46,732 nt of DNA from Lachnospiraceae bacterium (GCA_024689465.1 JAILDL010000180.1:1-46732); one strand, 5' to 3'; shown: positions 33,666 to 40,504, numbered from the stretch's first letter. Made by a program: numbers and translations. Notes: generated by a model not told the origin, from the sequence alone.

Positions 33666-34406
33666 ATGGAAACGATCAGGGAGAATCTGGCTGCAGTCCA
33701 TGCAGTCATGGAAGAAGCCTGCAAAAAGGTGGGAAGAGACCCGAAGGAAGTGACCCTTCTGGCGGTAAGTAAGACCAAGCCCATGGAGCTTTTAAAGGAA
33801 GCCTATGAAGCGGGAGAGCGGTCTTTCGGAGAAAATTATGTCCAGGAACTGACGGAAAAGATAAAGGAAACAGAAGAGGATCCGCCGTATACGGCATTAT
33901 CCGGCATCTCCTGGCATATGATCGGCCATTTACAGAGAAATAAAGTCAAATACATCGTGGACAAGGTGGATATGATCCATTCTGTAGATTCCCTGCGCCT
34001 GGCAGAGCAGATCGAGCATGATGCAGAGAAAAAGGGCGTCATTGCCAACATCCTGCTGGAAGTCAATATCGCCGGGGAAGAGTCCAAATGGGGCTTTACC
34101 GCTGCGGAAGGAAAAGAAGCAGCCTTGTCCGTTGCAAAAGACCTTCCTCACGTACGGGTACGGGGCTTTATGACCTCCGCACCCTATACGGAGGATCCGG
34201 AGAGCAACCGGGTACATTTCCGAAATCTGAAGGCATTGTTTGATGAAACCGCGAAGCTCCTTGCTGCAGAAGGGGCTCCGGATGCGGCTGCATTCGATAC
34301 CCTGTCCATGGGGATGACCGGCGACTACCGGGTTGCCATCGAAGAAGGCGCCACCATCGTACGGGTGGGCACCGGTATCTTCGGGGCAAGAGACTACAGT
34401 CATTAA
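33666..34406 (+). CDS. Pyridoxal-phosphate homeostasis protein (YggS/PLPBP)
   Basis: A 246-residue protein of normal length for the family. It keeps free pyridoxal phosphate in balance and has no known catalytic activity. K36 in LLAVSKTKP carries the cofactor. GENYVQEL, WHMIGHLQRNKVKY, SVDSLRLAE and the C-terminal LSMGMTGDYRVAIEEGATIVRVG with FGARDY are all family hallmarks. It lies 90 bp after the kinase with a weak ribosome site (AAGAG). In many Firmicutes it precedes sepF and cell-division genes; here it is followed on the other strand by the GGDEF gene, whose stop codon overlaps its own by 4 bp. Confidence 0.93.
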   Translation: METIRENLAAVHAVMEEACKKVGRDPKEVTLLAVSKTKPMELLKEAYEAGERSFGENYVQELTEKIKETEEDPPYTALSGISWHMIGHLQRNKVKYIVDKVDMIHSVDSLRLAEQIEHDAEKKGVIANILLEVNIAGEESKWGFTAAEGKEAALSVAKDLPHVRVRGFMTSAPYTEDPESNRVHFRNLKALFDETAKLLAAEGAPDAAAFDTLSMGMTGDYRVAIEEGATIVRVGTGIFGARDYSH

Positions 34407-35161
34407 TTGTCGTATTTCTTAAGGAGCATATCCAGTGCTTCCCGAAGAAGGATGGCTTCGCCGATGCCTTCTTCCTTTGAAAGCTTGGAGAGGCGCTGGA
34501 GCTGTTCCTGGGTGTAATGGCTGGTCTTGGGGATCATCTTATCCTCTCTGGCCATTGCTACCTTATTTCTGCCTGCTACTTTGGCGCGGTATAACGCGCT
34601 GTCTGCTTTTCTTACCAGTTCCGCATAACGATTCGCATCGATCCCTGCGGTGGCCATACCGATGGTCAGCGTCTGAGATGCACCGTCCGGTGTCTTTACA
34701 TCAAATCCGTTCTTCAGATCATTTAATAACAGGAAGATATCTTCCCTTTCTGTATTTCCCCGAAAGATCACAGCAAATTCATCGCCGCCGATGCGGTAAA
34801 CAGTGGTATCCGCAGGCACATGGGCCTTAATGTAGCGACCGGTGTCGATCAGGACCTGATCGCCGGCTTCGATGCCGAAGTCCTTGTTGATGTGCATGAA
34901 CTCATCAAAATCCACCAGCGCGATGACTACGGTTTCACCGGACTGCTCATAGTCTCCATCCAGGAGCGAAGTCAGATCGGCTTCAAAATCATCCCCGGTA
35001 GGAAACTGCAGGGCATCATTGACTGCATTGTTTGACCGGACAGCATGGGCTTTGCCTACCTGTCTGTGCTCCGCTACGGTGACGGGGTGAGAGGGGGCAG
35101 AAGCTTTGGCGGATGGTTGCTTTGTCTGTGTGGATGCTGGGGTTGTTTTCTTTGTTGCCAT
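34403..35161 (-). CDS. GGDEF-domain protein with C-terminal ribbon-helix-helix-like tail
   Basis: A 252-residue soluble protein. Residues 1-50 are a Lys/Ala/Thr/Pro-rich disordered lead. The GGDEF domain (about 72-206) has an intact GGDEF at 125-129, the Asp pair D84 and D86 in VDFDEF, N92 and D101. The inhibitory I-site RxxD is lost (VPAD, 115-118), so feedback by c-di-GMP is unlikely. The basic and aromatic positions of the usual D-x-F-K block are altered (M89, K93, I97). Residues 211-252 resemble a ribbon-helix-helix DNA-binding domain: a KTSHYT strand, the helix QEQLQRLSKLSKEEG, then GEAILLREALDMLLKKY. Such a combination would link c-di-GMP synthesis or binding to DNA. AAGGAGG precedes the start. 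A perfect 21-bp palindrome lies 87 bp upstream. Confidence 0.85.
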   Translation of the reverse strand: MATKKTTPASTQTKQPSAKASAPSHPVTVAEHRQVGKAHAVRSNNAVNDALQFPTGDDFEADLTSLLDGDYEQSGETVVIALVDFDEFMHINKDFGIEAGDQVLIDTGRYIKAHVPADTTVYRIGGDEFAVIFRGNTEREDIFLLLNDLKNGFDVKTPDGASQTLTIGMATAGIDANRYAELVRKADSALYRAKVAGRNKVAMAREDKMIPKTSHYTQEQLQRLSKLSKEEGIGEAILLREALDMLLKKYDN

Positions 35162-35247
35162 AGGATCCTCCTTATGAGATGTGTGGTTAGATTGGTAATA
35201 GTGGTGGTTAGAATGTCGATAAATGTGTTAACAGGTATTATCGAGCA

Positions 35248-35268
35248 ATATTATTTCAGAAATAATAT
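35248..35268. promoter_or_regulatory. Perfect 21-bp palindrome upstream of the GGDEF gene
   Basis: ATATTATTTC (35248-35257), one A, and GAAATAATAT (35259-35268) are exact complements. On the minus strand the palindrome overlaps a plausible -10 (GATATT, 35264-35269) that lies 17 bp from TTGTTA (35287-35292). A protein bound here would cover the promoter of the GGDEF gene. It has no T-run, so it is not a terminator. Confidence 0.6.
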
Positions 35269-35331
35269 CGGCTGATAAATATTGTATAACAAATATAAGA
35301 AAGGATGTCAACGAGGGGGGTGAAAGAATTG

Positions 35332-35460
35332 GTAGCGAGAGGGGGACTTGGTCTCCGCTTCGCTCCGGTCGGCGCAAAACCGAGGTCAGGGGAACGCTTG
35401 CGTTCCTTGGGACGCCATGCGCCCCTCGACACCGCGCCGCGGTGTCTTCGAGTTCAAGTC
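35332..35460 (-). other. GC-rich tRNA-derived remnant
   Basis: This stretch, far richer in G and C than its flanks, holds pieces of the neighbouring tRNA-Met. On the plus strand, GTAGCGAGAGGGGGACTTG (35332-35350) and CCCTCGACACCGCG (35423-35436) are identical to parts of that tRNA gene. Between them, about 72 bp with hairpins such as GAACGC-TT-GCGTTC take the place of a few T-loop bases. An inverted partial copy (CGCGGTGTC, 35438-35446) abuts the second piece, forming a 9-bp hairpin with GACACCGCG. No cloverleaf can be folded, so it is not a working tRNA. Confidence 0.55.
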
Positions 35461-35477
35461 CATTCTGTGATTTAGTT

Positions 35478-35515
35478 AAACAAAAAAAGAACTCATAAAG
35501 AGTTCTTTTTTGTTT
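35478..35515. terminator. Terminator of the tRNA operon
   Basis: AAACAAAAAAAGAACTC (35478-35494) pairs with GAGTTCTTTTTTGTTT (35500-35515) around ATAAA. The stem ends in A/T runs on both sides, so it can work in both directions. It lies just after the 3' end of tRNA-Met on the minus strand. Confidence 0.88.
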
Positions 35516-35518
35516 AAG

Positions 35519-35592
35519 TAGCGAGAGGGGGACTTGAACCCTCGACACCGCGGGTATGAACCGCGTGCTCTAGCCAGCTGAGCTATCTCGCC
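35519..35592 (-). tRNA. tRNA-Met (CAT), elongator type
   Basis: A 74-nt cloverleaf on the minus strand. The acceptor is GGCGAGA with TCTCGCT (G1-U72 pair, as in Bacillus elongator tRNA-Met), discriminator A. The D-arm is GCTC...GAGC and the anticodon stem CGCGG/CCGCG encloses TTCATAC with anticodon CAT. The T-loop is TTCAAGT. CCA is not encoded. One A-C mismatch occurs in the T-stem (GAGGG with CCCCC). A CAT anticodon could also be a lysidine-modified tRNA-Ile; the acceptor favours Met. Confidence 0.9.
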
Positions 35593-35636
35593 ATTTCAAT
35601 TAACAGCGCCGCGACGTGAACGCCTCGGCGCTTAAG

Positions 35637-35709
35637 TGGGACCTACAGGGCTCGAACCTGTGACCCTCTGCTTGTAAGGCAGATGCTCTCCCAGCTGAGC
35701 TAAAATCCC
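35637..35709 (-). tRNA. tRNA-Val (TAC)
   Basis: A 73-nt cloverleaf on the minus strand. The acceptor GGGATTT pairs with AGGTCCC with two G-U pairs, discriminator A, and CCA is not encoded. The D-arm is GCTCAGCTGGGAGAGC. The anticodon stem TCTGC/GCAGA encloses CTTACAA with anticodon TAC. The T-arm ACAGG-TTCGAGC-CCTGT is complete. It lies 44 bp upstream of tRNA-Met on the same transcript. Confidence 0.95.
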
Positions 35710-35736
35710 ATGTGCTGTCGTTTGGACTGCTTTACT

Positions 35737-35766
35737 AATATACAATTGGACGGCAGGGTTTGTCAA
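35737..35766 (-). promoter_or_regulatory. Strong promoter of the tRNA-Val/tRNA-Met operon
   Basis: On the minus strand: a perfect TTGACA (35761-35766), an 18-bp spacer and TATATT (35737-35742). It lies 28 bp upstream of the mature tRNA-Val 5' end. Confidence 0.8.
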
Positions 35767-35819
35767 CCATTAATTTATGGTTTTTTTATCACTTGTTCTC
35801 TGTACTGATTTTGGCAGGT

Positions 35820-35828
35820 TGTTACAAT
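35820..35828 (+). promoter_or_regulatory. Extended -10 element of the radical SAM operon
   Basis: TGTTACAAT: TACAAT (35823-35828) with a TGn extension and no good -35. The start site would fall near 35835, about 54 nt before the radical SAM start, back to back with the tRNA promoter. Confidence 0.45.
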
Positions 35829-35888
35829 AAATACAGAAGACCTGATCATGGGGCAGGCACCTTTCCGAAGGGAAAGAGAAAGGGTTTG

Positions 35889-36980
35889 ATGGAACAGGAA
35901 TTTGATATTCAGGAGTACATGACAAAGGGCGTGGAGCGGGTTGTTGCGGATTCCATCCGGGCAACGCTTAAGAATCCCCGGGAGAGTGCGTTCATGGTGA
36001 AGTTTGCGGCTTCTTCCAAGGCGGCTTCCGCCAGAAGAGCAGCACTTAAAAAGCAGGGAGAGCACATCCCGCCGTTTTTGATCGCCAGCATTACCTCCAG
36101 TTGTAATCTGCACTGCGCTGGCTGTTATTCCAGATGTAACAATGCCACCGTGGATGCGGAACCGGTCAGACAGCTGAATACGCAGGAATGGCTGCGTGTA
36201 TTTGAAGAAGCGGACGAACTGGGGGTCAGCTTTATCCTGCTGGCAGGTGGGGAACCTATGCTGCGCAGAGATGTCATCGAAGCAGCCGGTAAAAAGCAGA
36301 ACATTCTGTTTCCGGTCTTCACCAACGGAACCTATATGGATGAGAAGTACTTTGACCTCTTTGACCATTGCAGGAATCTGATCCCGATCATGAGCATCGA
36401 AGGCGGAAAAGAGGCTACGGATCATCGAAGAGGCGAAGGGGTATATGACAAACTGACGGAAAACATGGACCGCTTCTACGAGAAGAGCCTGCTCTTTGGC
36501 GCTTCCGTTACGGTCACCACGGAGAATATCCGTGAGGTTTCCTCGGATGCCTTTATCGGCGGACTTTCGGCCAAAGGCTGTAAAGCCGTGATCTTTGTGG
36601 AATTTGTTCCGGTAACGGATGACAGCAGGGAACTGGCACCGGGAGAGGAAGAGCGGGAGTATTTAAAACAGGAGATCGCCCGCCTCAGAAAAGACTATCC
36701 GGAGATGGTATTTGTATCCTTCCCGGGAGATGAGAAGAGTTCCGGCGGCTGTATCGCAGCAGGCAGAGGGTTCTTTCATATCAACTCCCACGGTGGGGCA
36801 GAGCCCTGTCCGTTTTCGCCTTATTCGGATAGCAATGTAAAAGACACTTCCCTCCGGGATGCCATGCATTCCAGATTGTTTGAAACCCTGCGGGACGGGG
36901 ATCTTTTGAAGGACGATCACGACGGTGGCTGCGTCCTGTATGCAAAGCGAAAGCAGGTGGAGGAAATCCTGAACAGGTGA
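35889..36980 (+). CDS. Radical SAM protein with SPASM-like C-terminal cysteines
   Basis: A 363-residue protein from ATG 35889, with AAAGGG 4 bp upstream; in-frame codons before it lack a ribosome site. The radical SAM core (62-280) has the cluster motif C72-x3-C76-x2-C79 in SCNLHCAGCYSRC and GGEP (120-123) for SAM binding. The C-terminal part holds more cysteines (GGCIAAGRGFF, EPCPFSPYS, GGCVLYAK) in the pattern of a shortened SPASM-like domain that would hold extra Fe-S clusters. SPASM enzymes often modify peptides or activate sulfatases. No precursor peptide or sulfatase gene was recognised nearby; the 87-residue product of the next gene is the only small candidate. Substrate unknown. Confidence 0.85.
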   Translation: MEQEFDIQEYMTKGVERVVADSIRATLKNPRESAFMVKFAASSKAASARRAALKKQGEHIPPFLIASITSSCNLHCAGCYSRCNNATVDAEPVRQLNTQEWLRVFEEADELGVSFILLAGGEPMLRRDVIEAAGKKQNILFPVFTNGTYMDEKYFDLFDHCRNLIPIMSIEGGKEATDHRRGEGVYDKLTENMDRFYEKSLLFGASVTVTTENIREVSSDAFIGGLSAKGCKAVIFVEFVPVTDDSRELAPGEEEREYLKQEIARLRKDYPEMVFVSFPGDEKSSGGCIAAGRGFFHINSHGGAEPCPFSPYSDSNVKDTSLRDAMHSRLFETLRDGDLLKDDHDGGCVLYAKRKQVEEILNR

Positions 36981-37051
36981 TAAAATCTTGAATAGAGAAA
37001 CATGAAAAAACAGATGGATGCTTGGAAGGTGAAAACCGGAAAGGACAGAGT

Positions 37052-37315
37052 ATGTTTGGAAGGATCAGACCCAATCGGGAACTGGAGGCGCTGCTGACAA
37101 AGGTGCATATGAATGCATCCAACAATTACAAGGATGCCGCCCAGGAAGCGTACCATACCTTTGTGCAGCTGTTTAAGACCCTGCAGGAAGAAGGAAAGCT
37201 TTCGGACAAGCAAAAGCAGCATTATGCCCAGGTGCAGGAAGAGCTGGCATTTGCCATGGAAGGGTATACCCACAAGGATCAGAAACCGGACATCAACGGT
37301 CTGGCCGGTAAATAG
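37052..37315 (+). CDS. Small helical protein, function unknown
   Basis: An 87-residue soluble protein starting at ATG 37052 (AAAGGA 7 bp upstream); the in-frame TTG at 37022 lacks a ribosome site. It is helical and charged, with no signal peptide, membrane span or cysteine: NRELEALLTKVHMNAS, then two further helices, ending KPDINGLAGK. I do not recognise the family. It lies 71 bp after the radical SAM gene and 9 bp before the coiled-coil membrane protein, probably in one operon. The GLAGK end is vaguely like a leader-peptide boundary, but the absence of cysteines and the even charge argue against a peptide precursor. Confidence 0.6.
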   Translation: MFGRIRPNRELEALLTKVHMNASNNYKDAAQEAYHTFVQLFKTLQEEGKLSDKQKQHYAQVQEELAFAMEGYTHKDQKPDINGLAGK

Positions 37316-37324
37316 GCCTGCAGC

Positions 37325-37690
37325 ATGAAAAAGTACCTCCTGAATGTGTTTTTACTTATATTGGTTGCAGGCGGGATCGTCTTATTCGGATTTCAGACAT
37401 CCCGTGGTCTTTCCATGCAAAAACTGCTGCAACAGAGCGAAAGCGATAAGGCGGCTTTGGAAGCCTATCAGTCCTCCGTGACGGAAGAAATCTTTTCCAT
37501 CCGGAAGGAATCTGCTGCACAGGAGCAGGAGCAGACGAACATCCAAAGCAGCATGGATACCCTGGAAGAGGATGCGTCCCGGTTAACAGAAGAGATCGAG
37601 ACCCTGGAAGCAGAAGAGGAAAACCTGGCGGCTGAGATCGAAGGCTACGAAAATGCCTGGCAGGAAGCAAAAGAGAGGGCACAGCGATGA
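37325..37690 (+). CDS. Membrane-anchored coiled-coil protein
   Basis: A 121-residue protein. One N-terminal membrane segment (residues 4-22, YLLNVFLLILVAGGIVLFG) is followed by a Glu/Gln-rich coiled coil (30-118) with ESDKAALEAYQ, TLEEDASRLTEEIETLEAEE and a last helix. This shape resembles FtsL/DivIC-like or spacer proteins, but no signature is present. Its stop overlaps the start of the CAP-domain gene by 4 bp (ATGA), so translation is coupled. The next protein also has an anchor plus coiled coil, and the two may pair. Confidence 0.7.
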   Translation: MKKYLLNVFLLILVAGGIVLFGFQTSRGLSMQKLLQQSESDKAALEAYQSSVTEEIFSIRKESAAQEQEQTNIQSSMDTLEEDASRLTEEIETLEAEEENLAAEIEGYENAWQEAKERAQR

Positions 37691-38436
37691 AACAAAGACA
37701 AGTCGTTACCCTTCTTTTGGGATTATTGTTCCTGCTTCTGGTTGGCATGAATGCACTGCTGTATTTCCACAATACAGAGGTGATGGAGCGGATCGAAGCA
37801 AATACCCTTCAGATACGGGATCTGCAGGCAGATCAGGTGGTGTTACAGGATCAGCTGAAAGAGGAACAGGACAGGTTAAAGCAGCTGAAGGAAAAGACCG
37901 ATAAGCTGCAGGAAGCTTATGAAAAGCGTCAGGATGCCATCCGCCTGATGCAGGATACACTGCTCCTTCGGCAGCTGTATGTCGAAGAAAAGAGGCAGAC
38001 GGTTACCTGTTATCATGCAGCGGAGAAGATCGACGGGATCCTCTTAACTCTCCACAACGATTTTCGCTCCGGACTGGGGCTGCAGACCCTGAAGACCGAG
38101 AGCTTTCTGGAGGATGTGGCGACCCTTCGCAGCGAAGAAGCCCATGAGGTGTGGAGCCATACCAGACCGGACGGCAGCTGGTGCCTGGATCTGATTCCCC
38201 AAAGCCGCCCCGCAGCGGAAAACTTAAGTTACATCAAGAAGCCTTCCCTGGAGGAAACCGATGCCTACTGCAGGGCAGTAGCGGAGAAACTGTTTCAGAG
38301 TCTTCTGGATTCCCCCACCCATTATGACAACATTGTAAAGGCGAACGTGGGACATATCGGCATCCGTACCTATGTGACCCGGGAAACCGAAGACAACAAT
38401 TATCAGTTTACAACTGCCTATATATTCTCCAATTAA
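37687..38436 (+). CDS. Membrane-anchored coiled-coil CAP-domain protein
   Basis: A 249-residue protein. A membrane anchor (8-27) is followed by a coiled coil (30-90) and a CAP/SCP (YkwD-like) domain (112-249). The CAP marks are LHNDFRSGLGL (122-132), the HTRPDG block (158-163), AENLSY and SPTHYDNI (209-216), with the final beta strand FTTAYIFSN. Bacterial CAP proteins are secreted or anchored and often act at the envelope; catalytic activity is not established. It overlaps the preceding coiled-coil gene by 4 bp and ends before a strong terminator. The pair of anchored coiled coils suggests a heteromeric assembly that places the CAP domain outside the cell. Confidence 0.85.
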   Translation: MKQRQVVTLLLGLLFLLLVGMNALLYFHNTEVMERIEANTLQIRDLQADQVVLQDQLKEEQDRLKQLKEKTDKLQEAYEKRQDAIRLMQDTLLLRQLYVEEKRQTVTCYHAAEKIDGILLTLHNDFRSGLGLQTLKTESFLEDVATLRSEEAHEVWSHTRPDGSWCLDLIPQSRPAAENLSYIKKPSLEETDAYCRAVAEKLFQSLLDSPTHYDNIVKANVGHIGIRTYVTRETEDNNYQFTTAYIFSN

Positions 38437-38450
38437 ATCCATTGCAAATA

Positions 38451-38487
38451 AAAAGGTGTGAAGAGCCGGTAGCTTTTCACACCTTTT
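38451..38487. terminator. Terminator between the CAP and DUF3783 genes
   Basis: AAAAGGTGTGAA (38451-38462) pairs with TTCACACCTTTT (38476-38487), 12 bp, with a T-run. On the minus strand the A-run also gives a T-tail. The right arm overlaps the last codons of the DUF3783 gene (stop at 38477). Confidence 0.88.
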
Positions 38488-38869
38488 TCGTATAAGCCGC
38501 TTTTTCCCGTTCCATTTCTGCAAAGAGTTTCGGCACGTTCCAGTTTTGGTTGGTGGGGGTCAGGATGGCTTTGTAATCCACCTTCAGGGAAGAAGCCCGA
38601 AGGGTTGCCAGCACCTGATCCAGACGGGCATCGGATAAGTCACACAAAAGAAGCAGCGTCCCTTTTACCCTGCCGTAGCCAAAAGATTTTTTCAGGTCGG
38701 CAGCGGTGGGGTCTTTCAGCTCCTCCGGTTTCAGCAGGACCAGTTCCTTTACAGACCGGTGGTAAAAGGCAGGAGAAACCTGTTTGGTGCGGATCTGTAT
38801 GGTAAACATGGCGCTTTCCAGAAGGGTATATTGAGCCTGCGTCAGCCCGAAGGCCAGGATCTGTTCCAT
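38477..38869 (-). CDS. DUF3783 protein
   Basis: A 130-residue soluble protein. The C-terminal part (LKVDYKAILTPTNQNWNVPKLFAEMEREKAAY, residues 95-126) matches the DUF3783 pattern of a conserved T-x-T-N-x-x-W core followed by a helix with E-x-x-x-E. DUF3783 proteins are found in Clostridia and have no assigned function. The N-terminal half is mixed and includes a leucine-rich LLLLCDLSDARLDQVL stretch. Start ATG 38869 has AAAGGA 6 bp upstream. It lies 78 bp downstream of the MATE gene on the same strand and may be transcribed with it. Confidence 0.75.
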   Translation of the reverse strand: MEQILAFGLTQAQYTLLESAMFTIQIRTKQVSPAFYHRSVKELVLLKPEELKDPTAADLKKSFGYGRVKGTLLLLCDLSDARLDQVLATLRASSLKVDYKAILTPTNQNWNVPKLFAEMEREKAAYTKKV

Positions 38870-38947
38870 AATGCGTCCTTTCTTGGTTCACTGACCGGTC
38901 GTGCAGATCATACCGCCGATCGCCGGGATCTCCTGCTTCCGACAGAT

Positions 38948-40318
38948 CTAGATCACATGATGCCGCAACCATTTTTTCGTAAAGAAGTGATACATGAAGA
39001 TCACGCCGCGGATGCCCCAGTCGGAGAACATGCCGATCCAGACACCCATGGGTCCAAAGCCCATGACGCGGCATAAGAACATACTCAAGGTAACACGGCA
39101 AAGCCACATGGTGCAGGTGGAAACCACCATGGAGAACCGTACATCTCCCGCAGCCCGCATTCCGTAGGCGGGGATAAAGGACGGTGCCCACAGGATGGGC
39201 TTTACGATGGTGATCCAGCCCAGCATATAGACAAAGAGCTTGGCGGACTTAGCTTCCATGCCGGAGAGGAAGGCCACCGGTCTTGCGATGGCATAGGCTC
39301 CCAGACAGGATAAAAGGATGACCACCTGCCCCCAGCGAAACAGCTTTTTGGTGTAATAAATGGCTTCGTCTTTTCTTCCGGCACCCAGACATTGGCCCAC
39401 GATGGTCATGAGGCCGATACCCACGCCCACACCGCCGATGCCATTGATGTTTTCAAAGATATTGGTCATGGCCTGGGCTGCGATGGCAGCAGTTCCAAGG
39501 GTGGAAACGGTGGACTGGATGGCCGGTTTGCCAAACTGGAACATGGAATTTTCGATGCCGTTGGGGATACCCATGGAAAGGATCGCGCGGATCTTGGTCT
39601 TATCCGGCCGGATCCGTGTATAGTCCCGAACGGACAGCAGCTGATCTTCCCGGTGCAACAATACCAGTAATACCACGGCGTTAAAGAATCGGGAAAACAT
39701 GGTGGCGATGGCGGCACCCATAACGCCTAAGTGAAAGACCCAGATCAGAAGGGCATTACCTCCTACGTTGACCACATTGGAAAGGATGGCCACCCACATG
39801 GGAGTCCGTGTATTGCCCTGGGCCCGGTAGATGGCGGCGCCTGCCCCCGTAAGGGCAACGCCCGGGTAGCTGAGCAGGGTGTAAAAGAAATAGATGCCGG
39901 CAGAAGTCATAACCCCTTCTTCTACCTTGCCGAAGATCAGGGCAAGGAGCGGCATGCGAAAGAGCAGGCAGGGGAGCATCACGCCCAGGGACAGGATGCA
40001 GGCCACCAGAACCAGCTGTCTGGCAGCAGCATTGGCATGTTTGTAATTCTTCTGACCAATGTAATTGGAGCAGATGATCACACCACCGGTAGCCAGAGCG
40101 CTGAAGGCTTGGACCACCAGGTTGTTGATGGAATCCACCAGAGATACGGCAGAAAGCGCTTCCGGGCCGATGTTACTGACCATCATGGAATCTGCCATGC
40201 CCATAAAGGAATTCAGGAGCTGCTCCGCTACTATGGGAAGCAATAAGAAAAGGAGCTGTTTATCCGTAAACATGTGCTCCTTCGAGGTTGTCTGCTGATT
40301 GGTTACTGCATTTTTCAT
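38948..40318 (-). CDS. MATE-family multidrug efflux transporter
   Basis: A membrane protein of about 456 residues with 12 spans, of the MATE family that exports drugs or metabolites with sodium or protons. Signs are LLFLLLPIVAEQLLNSFMG, then ADSMMVSNIGPEAL near the N-terminus, and the second-half repeat beginning near GIPNGIENSMFQFGK. Start choice: ATG 40318 matches the family N-terminus but its predicted transcription start (-10 at 40325-40330) falls almost on it, so it would be leaderless; ATG 40273 has AAGGAG only 3 bp upstream. A perfect palindrome lies just beyond the -10. It is divergent from the iron-type ABC operon. Confidence 0.9.
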   Translation of the reverse strand: MKNAVTNQQTTSKEHMFTDKQLLFLLLPIVAEQLLNSFMGMADSMMVSNIGPEALSAVSLVDSINNLVVQAFSALATGGVIICSNYIGQKNYKHANAAARQLVLVACILSLGVMLPCLLFRMPLLALIFGKVEEGVMTSAGIYFFYTLLSYPGVALTGAGAAIYRAQGNTRTPMWVAILSNVVNVGGNALLIWVFHLGVMGAAIATMFSRFFNAVVLLVLLHREDQLLSVRDYTRIRPDKTKIRAILSMGIPNGIENSMFQFGKPAIQSTVSTLGTAAIAAQAMTNIFENINGIGGVGVGIGLMTIVGQCLGAGRKDEAIYYTKKLFRWGQVVILLSCLGAYAIARPVAFLSGMEAKSAKLFVYMLGWITIVKPILWAPSFIPAYGMRAAGDVRFSMVVSTCTMWLCRVTLSMFLCRVMGFGPMGVWIGMFSDWGIRGVIFMYHFFTKKWLRHHVI

Positions 40319-40324
40319 ATCATT

Positions 40325-40333
40325 AATATAGCA
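40325..40333 (-). promoter_or_regulatory. Extended -10 promoter of the MATE gene
   Basis: On the minus strand: TGCTATATT, a near-consensus -10 with TGn extension. No good -35 is seen at 17 bp. The start site would lie near 40318, at the first codon of the long form. Confidence 0.5.
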
Positions 40334-40334
40334 C

Positions 40335-40348
40335 ACTTTTGCAAAAGT
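40335..40348. promoter_or_regulatory. Palindromic candidate operator of the MATE gene
   Basis: ACTTTTG followed directly by CAAAAGT is a perfect 14-bp palindrome, located between the -10 and the -35 position of the MATE promoter. It may bind a repressor of the efflux pump; no regulator gene is adjacent. Confidence 0.5.
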
Positions 40349-40412
40349 AAAATCCTTGTCGCTTTTGTCCTGCAATAATAAAATGTGTGCGGTTTTATTC
40401 TATGTTGTCATA

Positions 40413-40421
40413 TGATATTAT
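40413..40421 (+). promoter_or_regulatory. Possible extended -10 of the ABC operon
   Basis: TGATATTAT: TATTAT (40416-40421) with a TGn extension. A TTGTCA lies at 40405-40410, too close to serve as its -35. The leader to the first gene would be about 75 nt. No recognised Fur box was found. Confidence 0.35.
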
Positions 40422-40504
40422 ACAAATGTGATGCAATTATGCAAAAAGTCCGCATATTTTGCTACAAAATAGAAAAGGTGACAAATACAGGAGGGGACAA
40501 CAGA

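Larger units (their letters stand above)
35332..35536. repeat. 19-bp direct repeat of the tRNA-Met 3' end
   Basis: The 19 bases at 35332-35350 and 35518-35536 are identical. The second copy is the 3' end (acceptor, T-stem and part of the T-loop) of tRNA-Met on the minus strand, the first lies 167 bp downstream of it. Duplicated tRNA 3' ends are common scars of tRNA-targeted integration, but no integrase is present. Confidence 0.8.

Noticed and set aside
35332-35460. A third tRNA gene
   Set aside because: Pieces of tRNA-Met are present, but the T-loop is interrupted and no D-arm or anticodon arm can be folded.
35760-35888. Longer N-terminus for the radical SAM protein
   Set aside because: It would start within the promoter region without a ribosome site.
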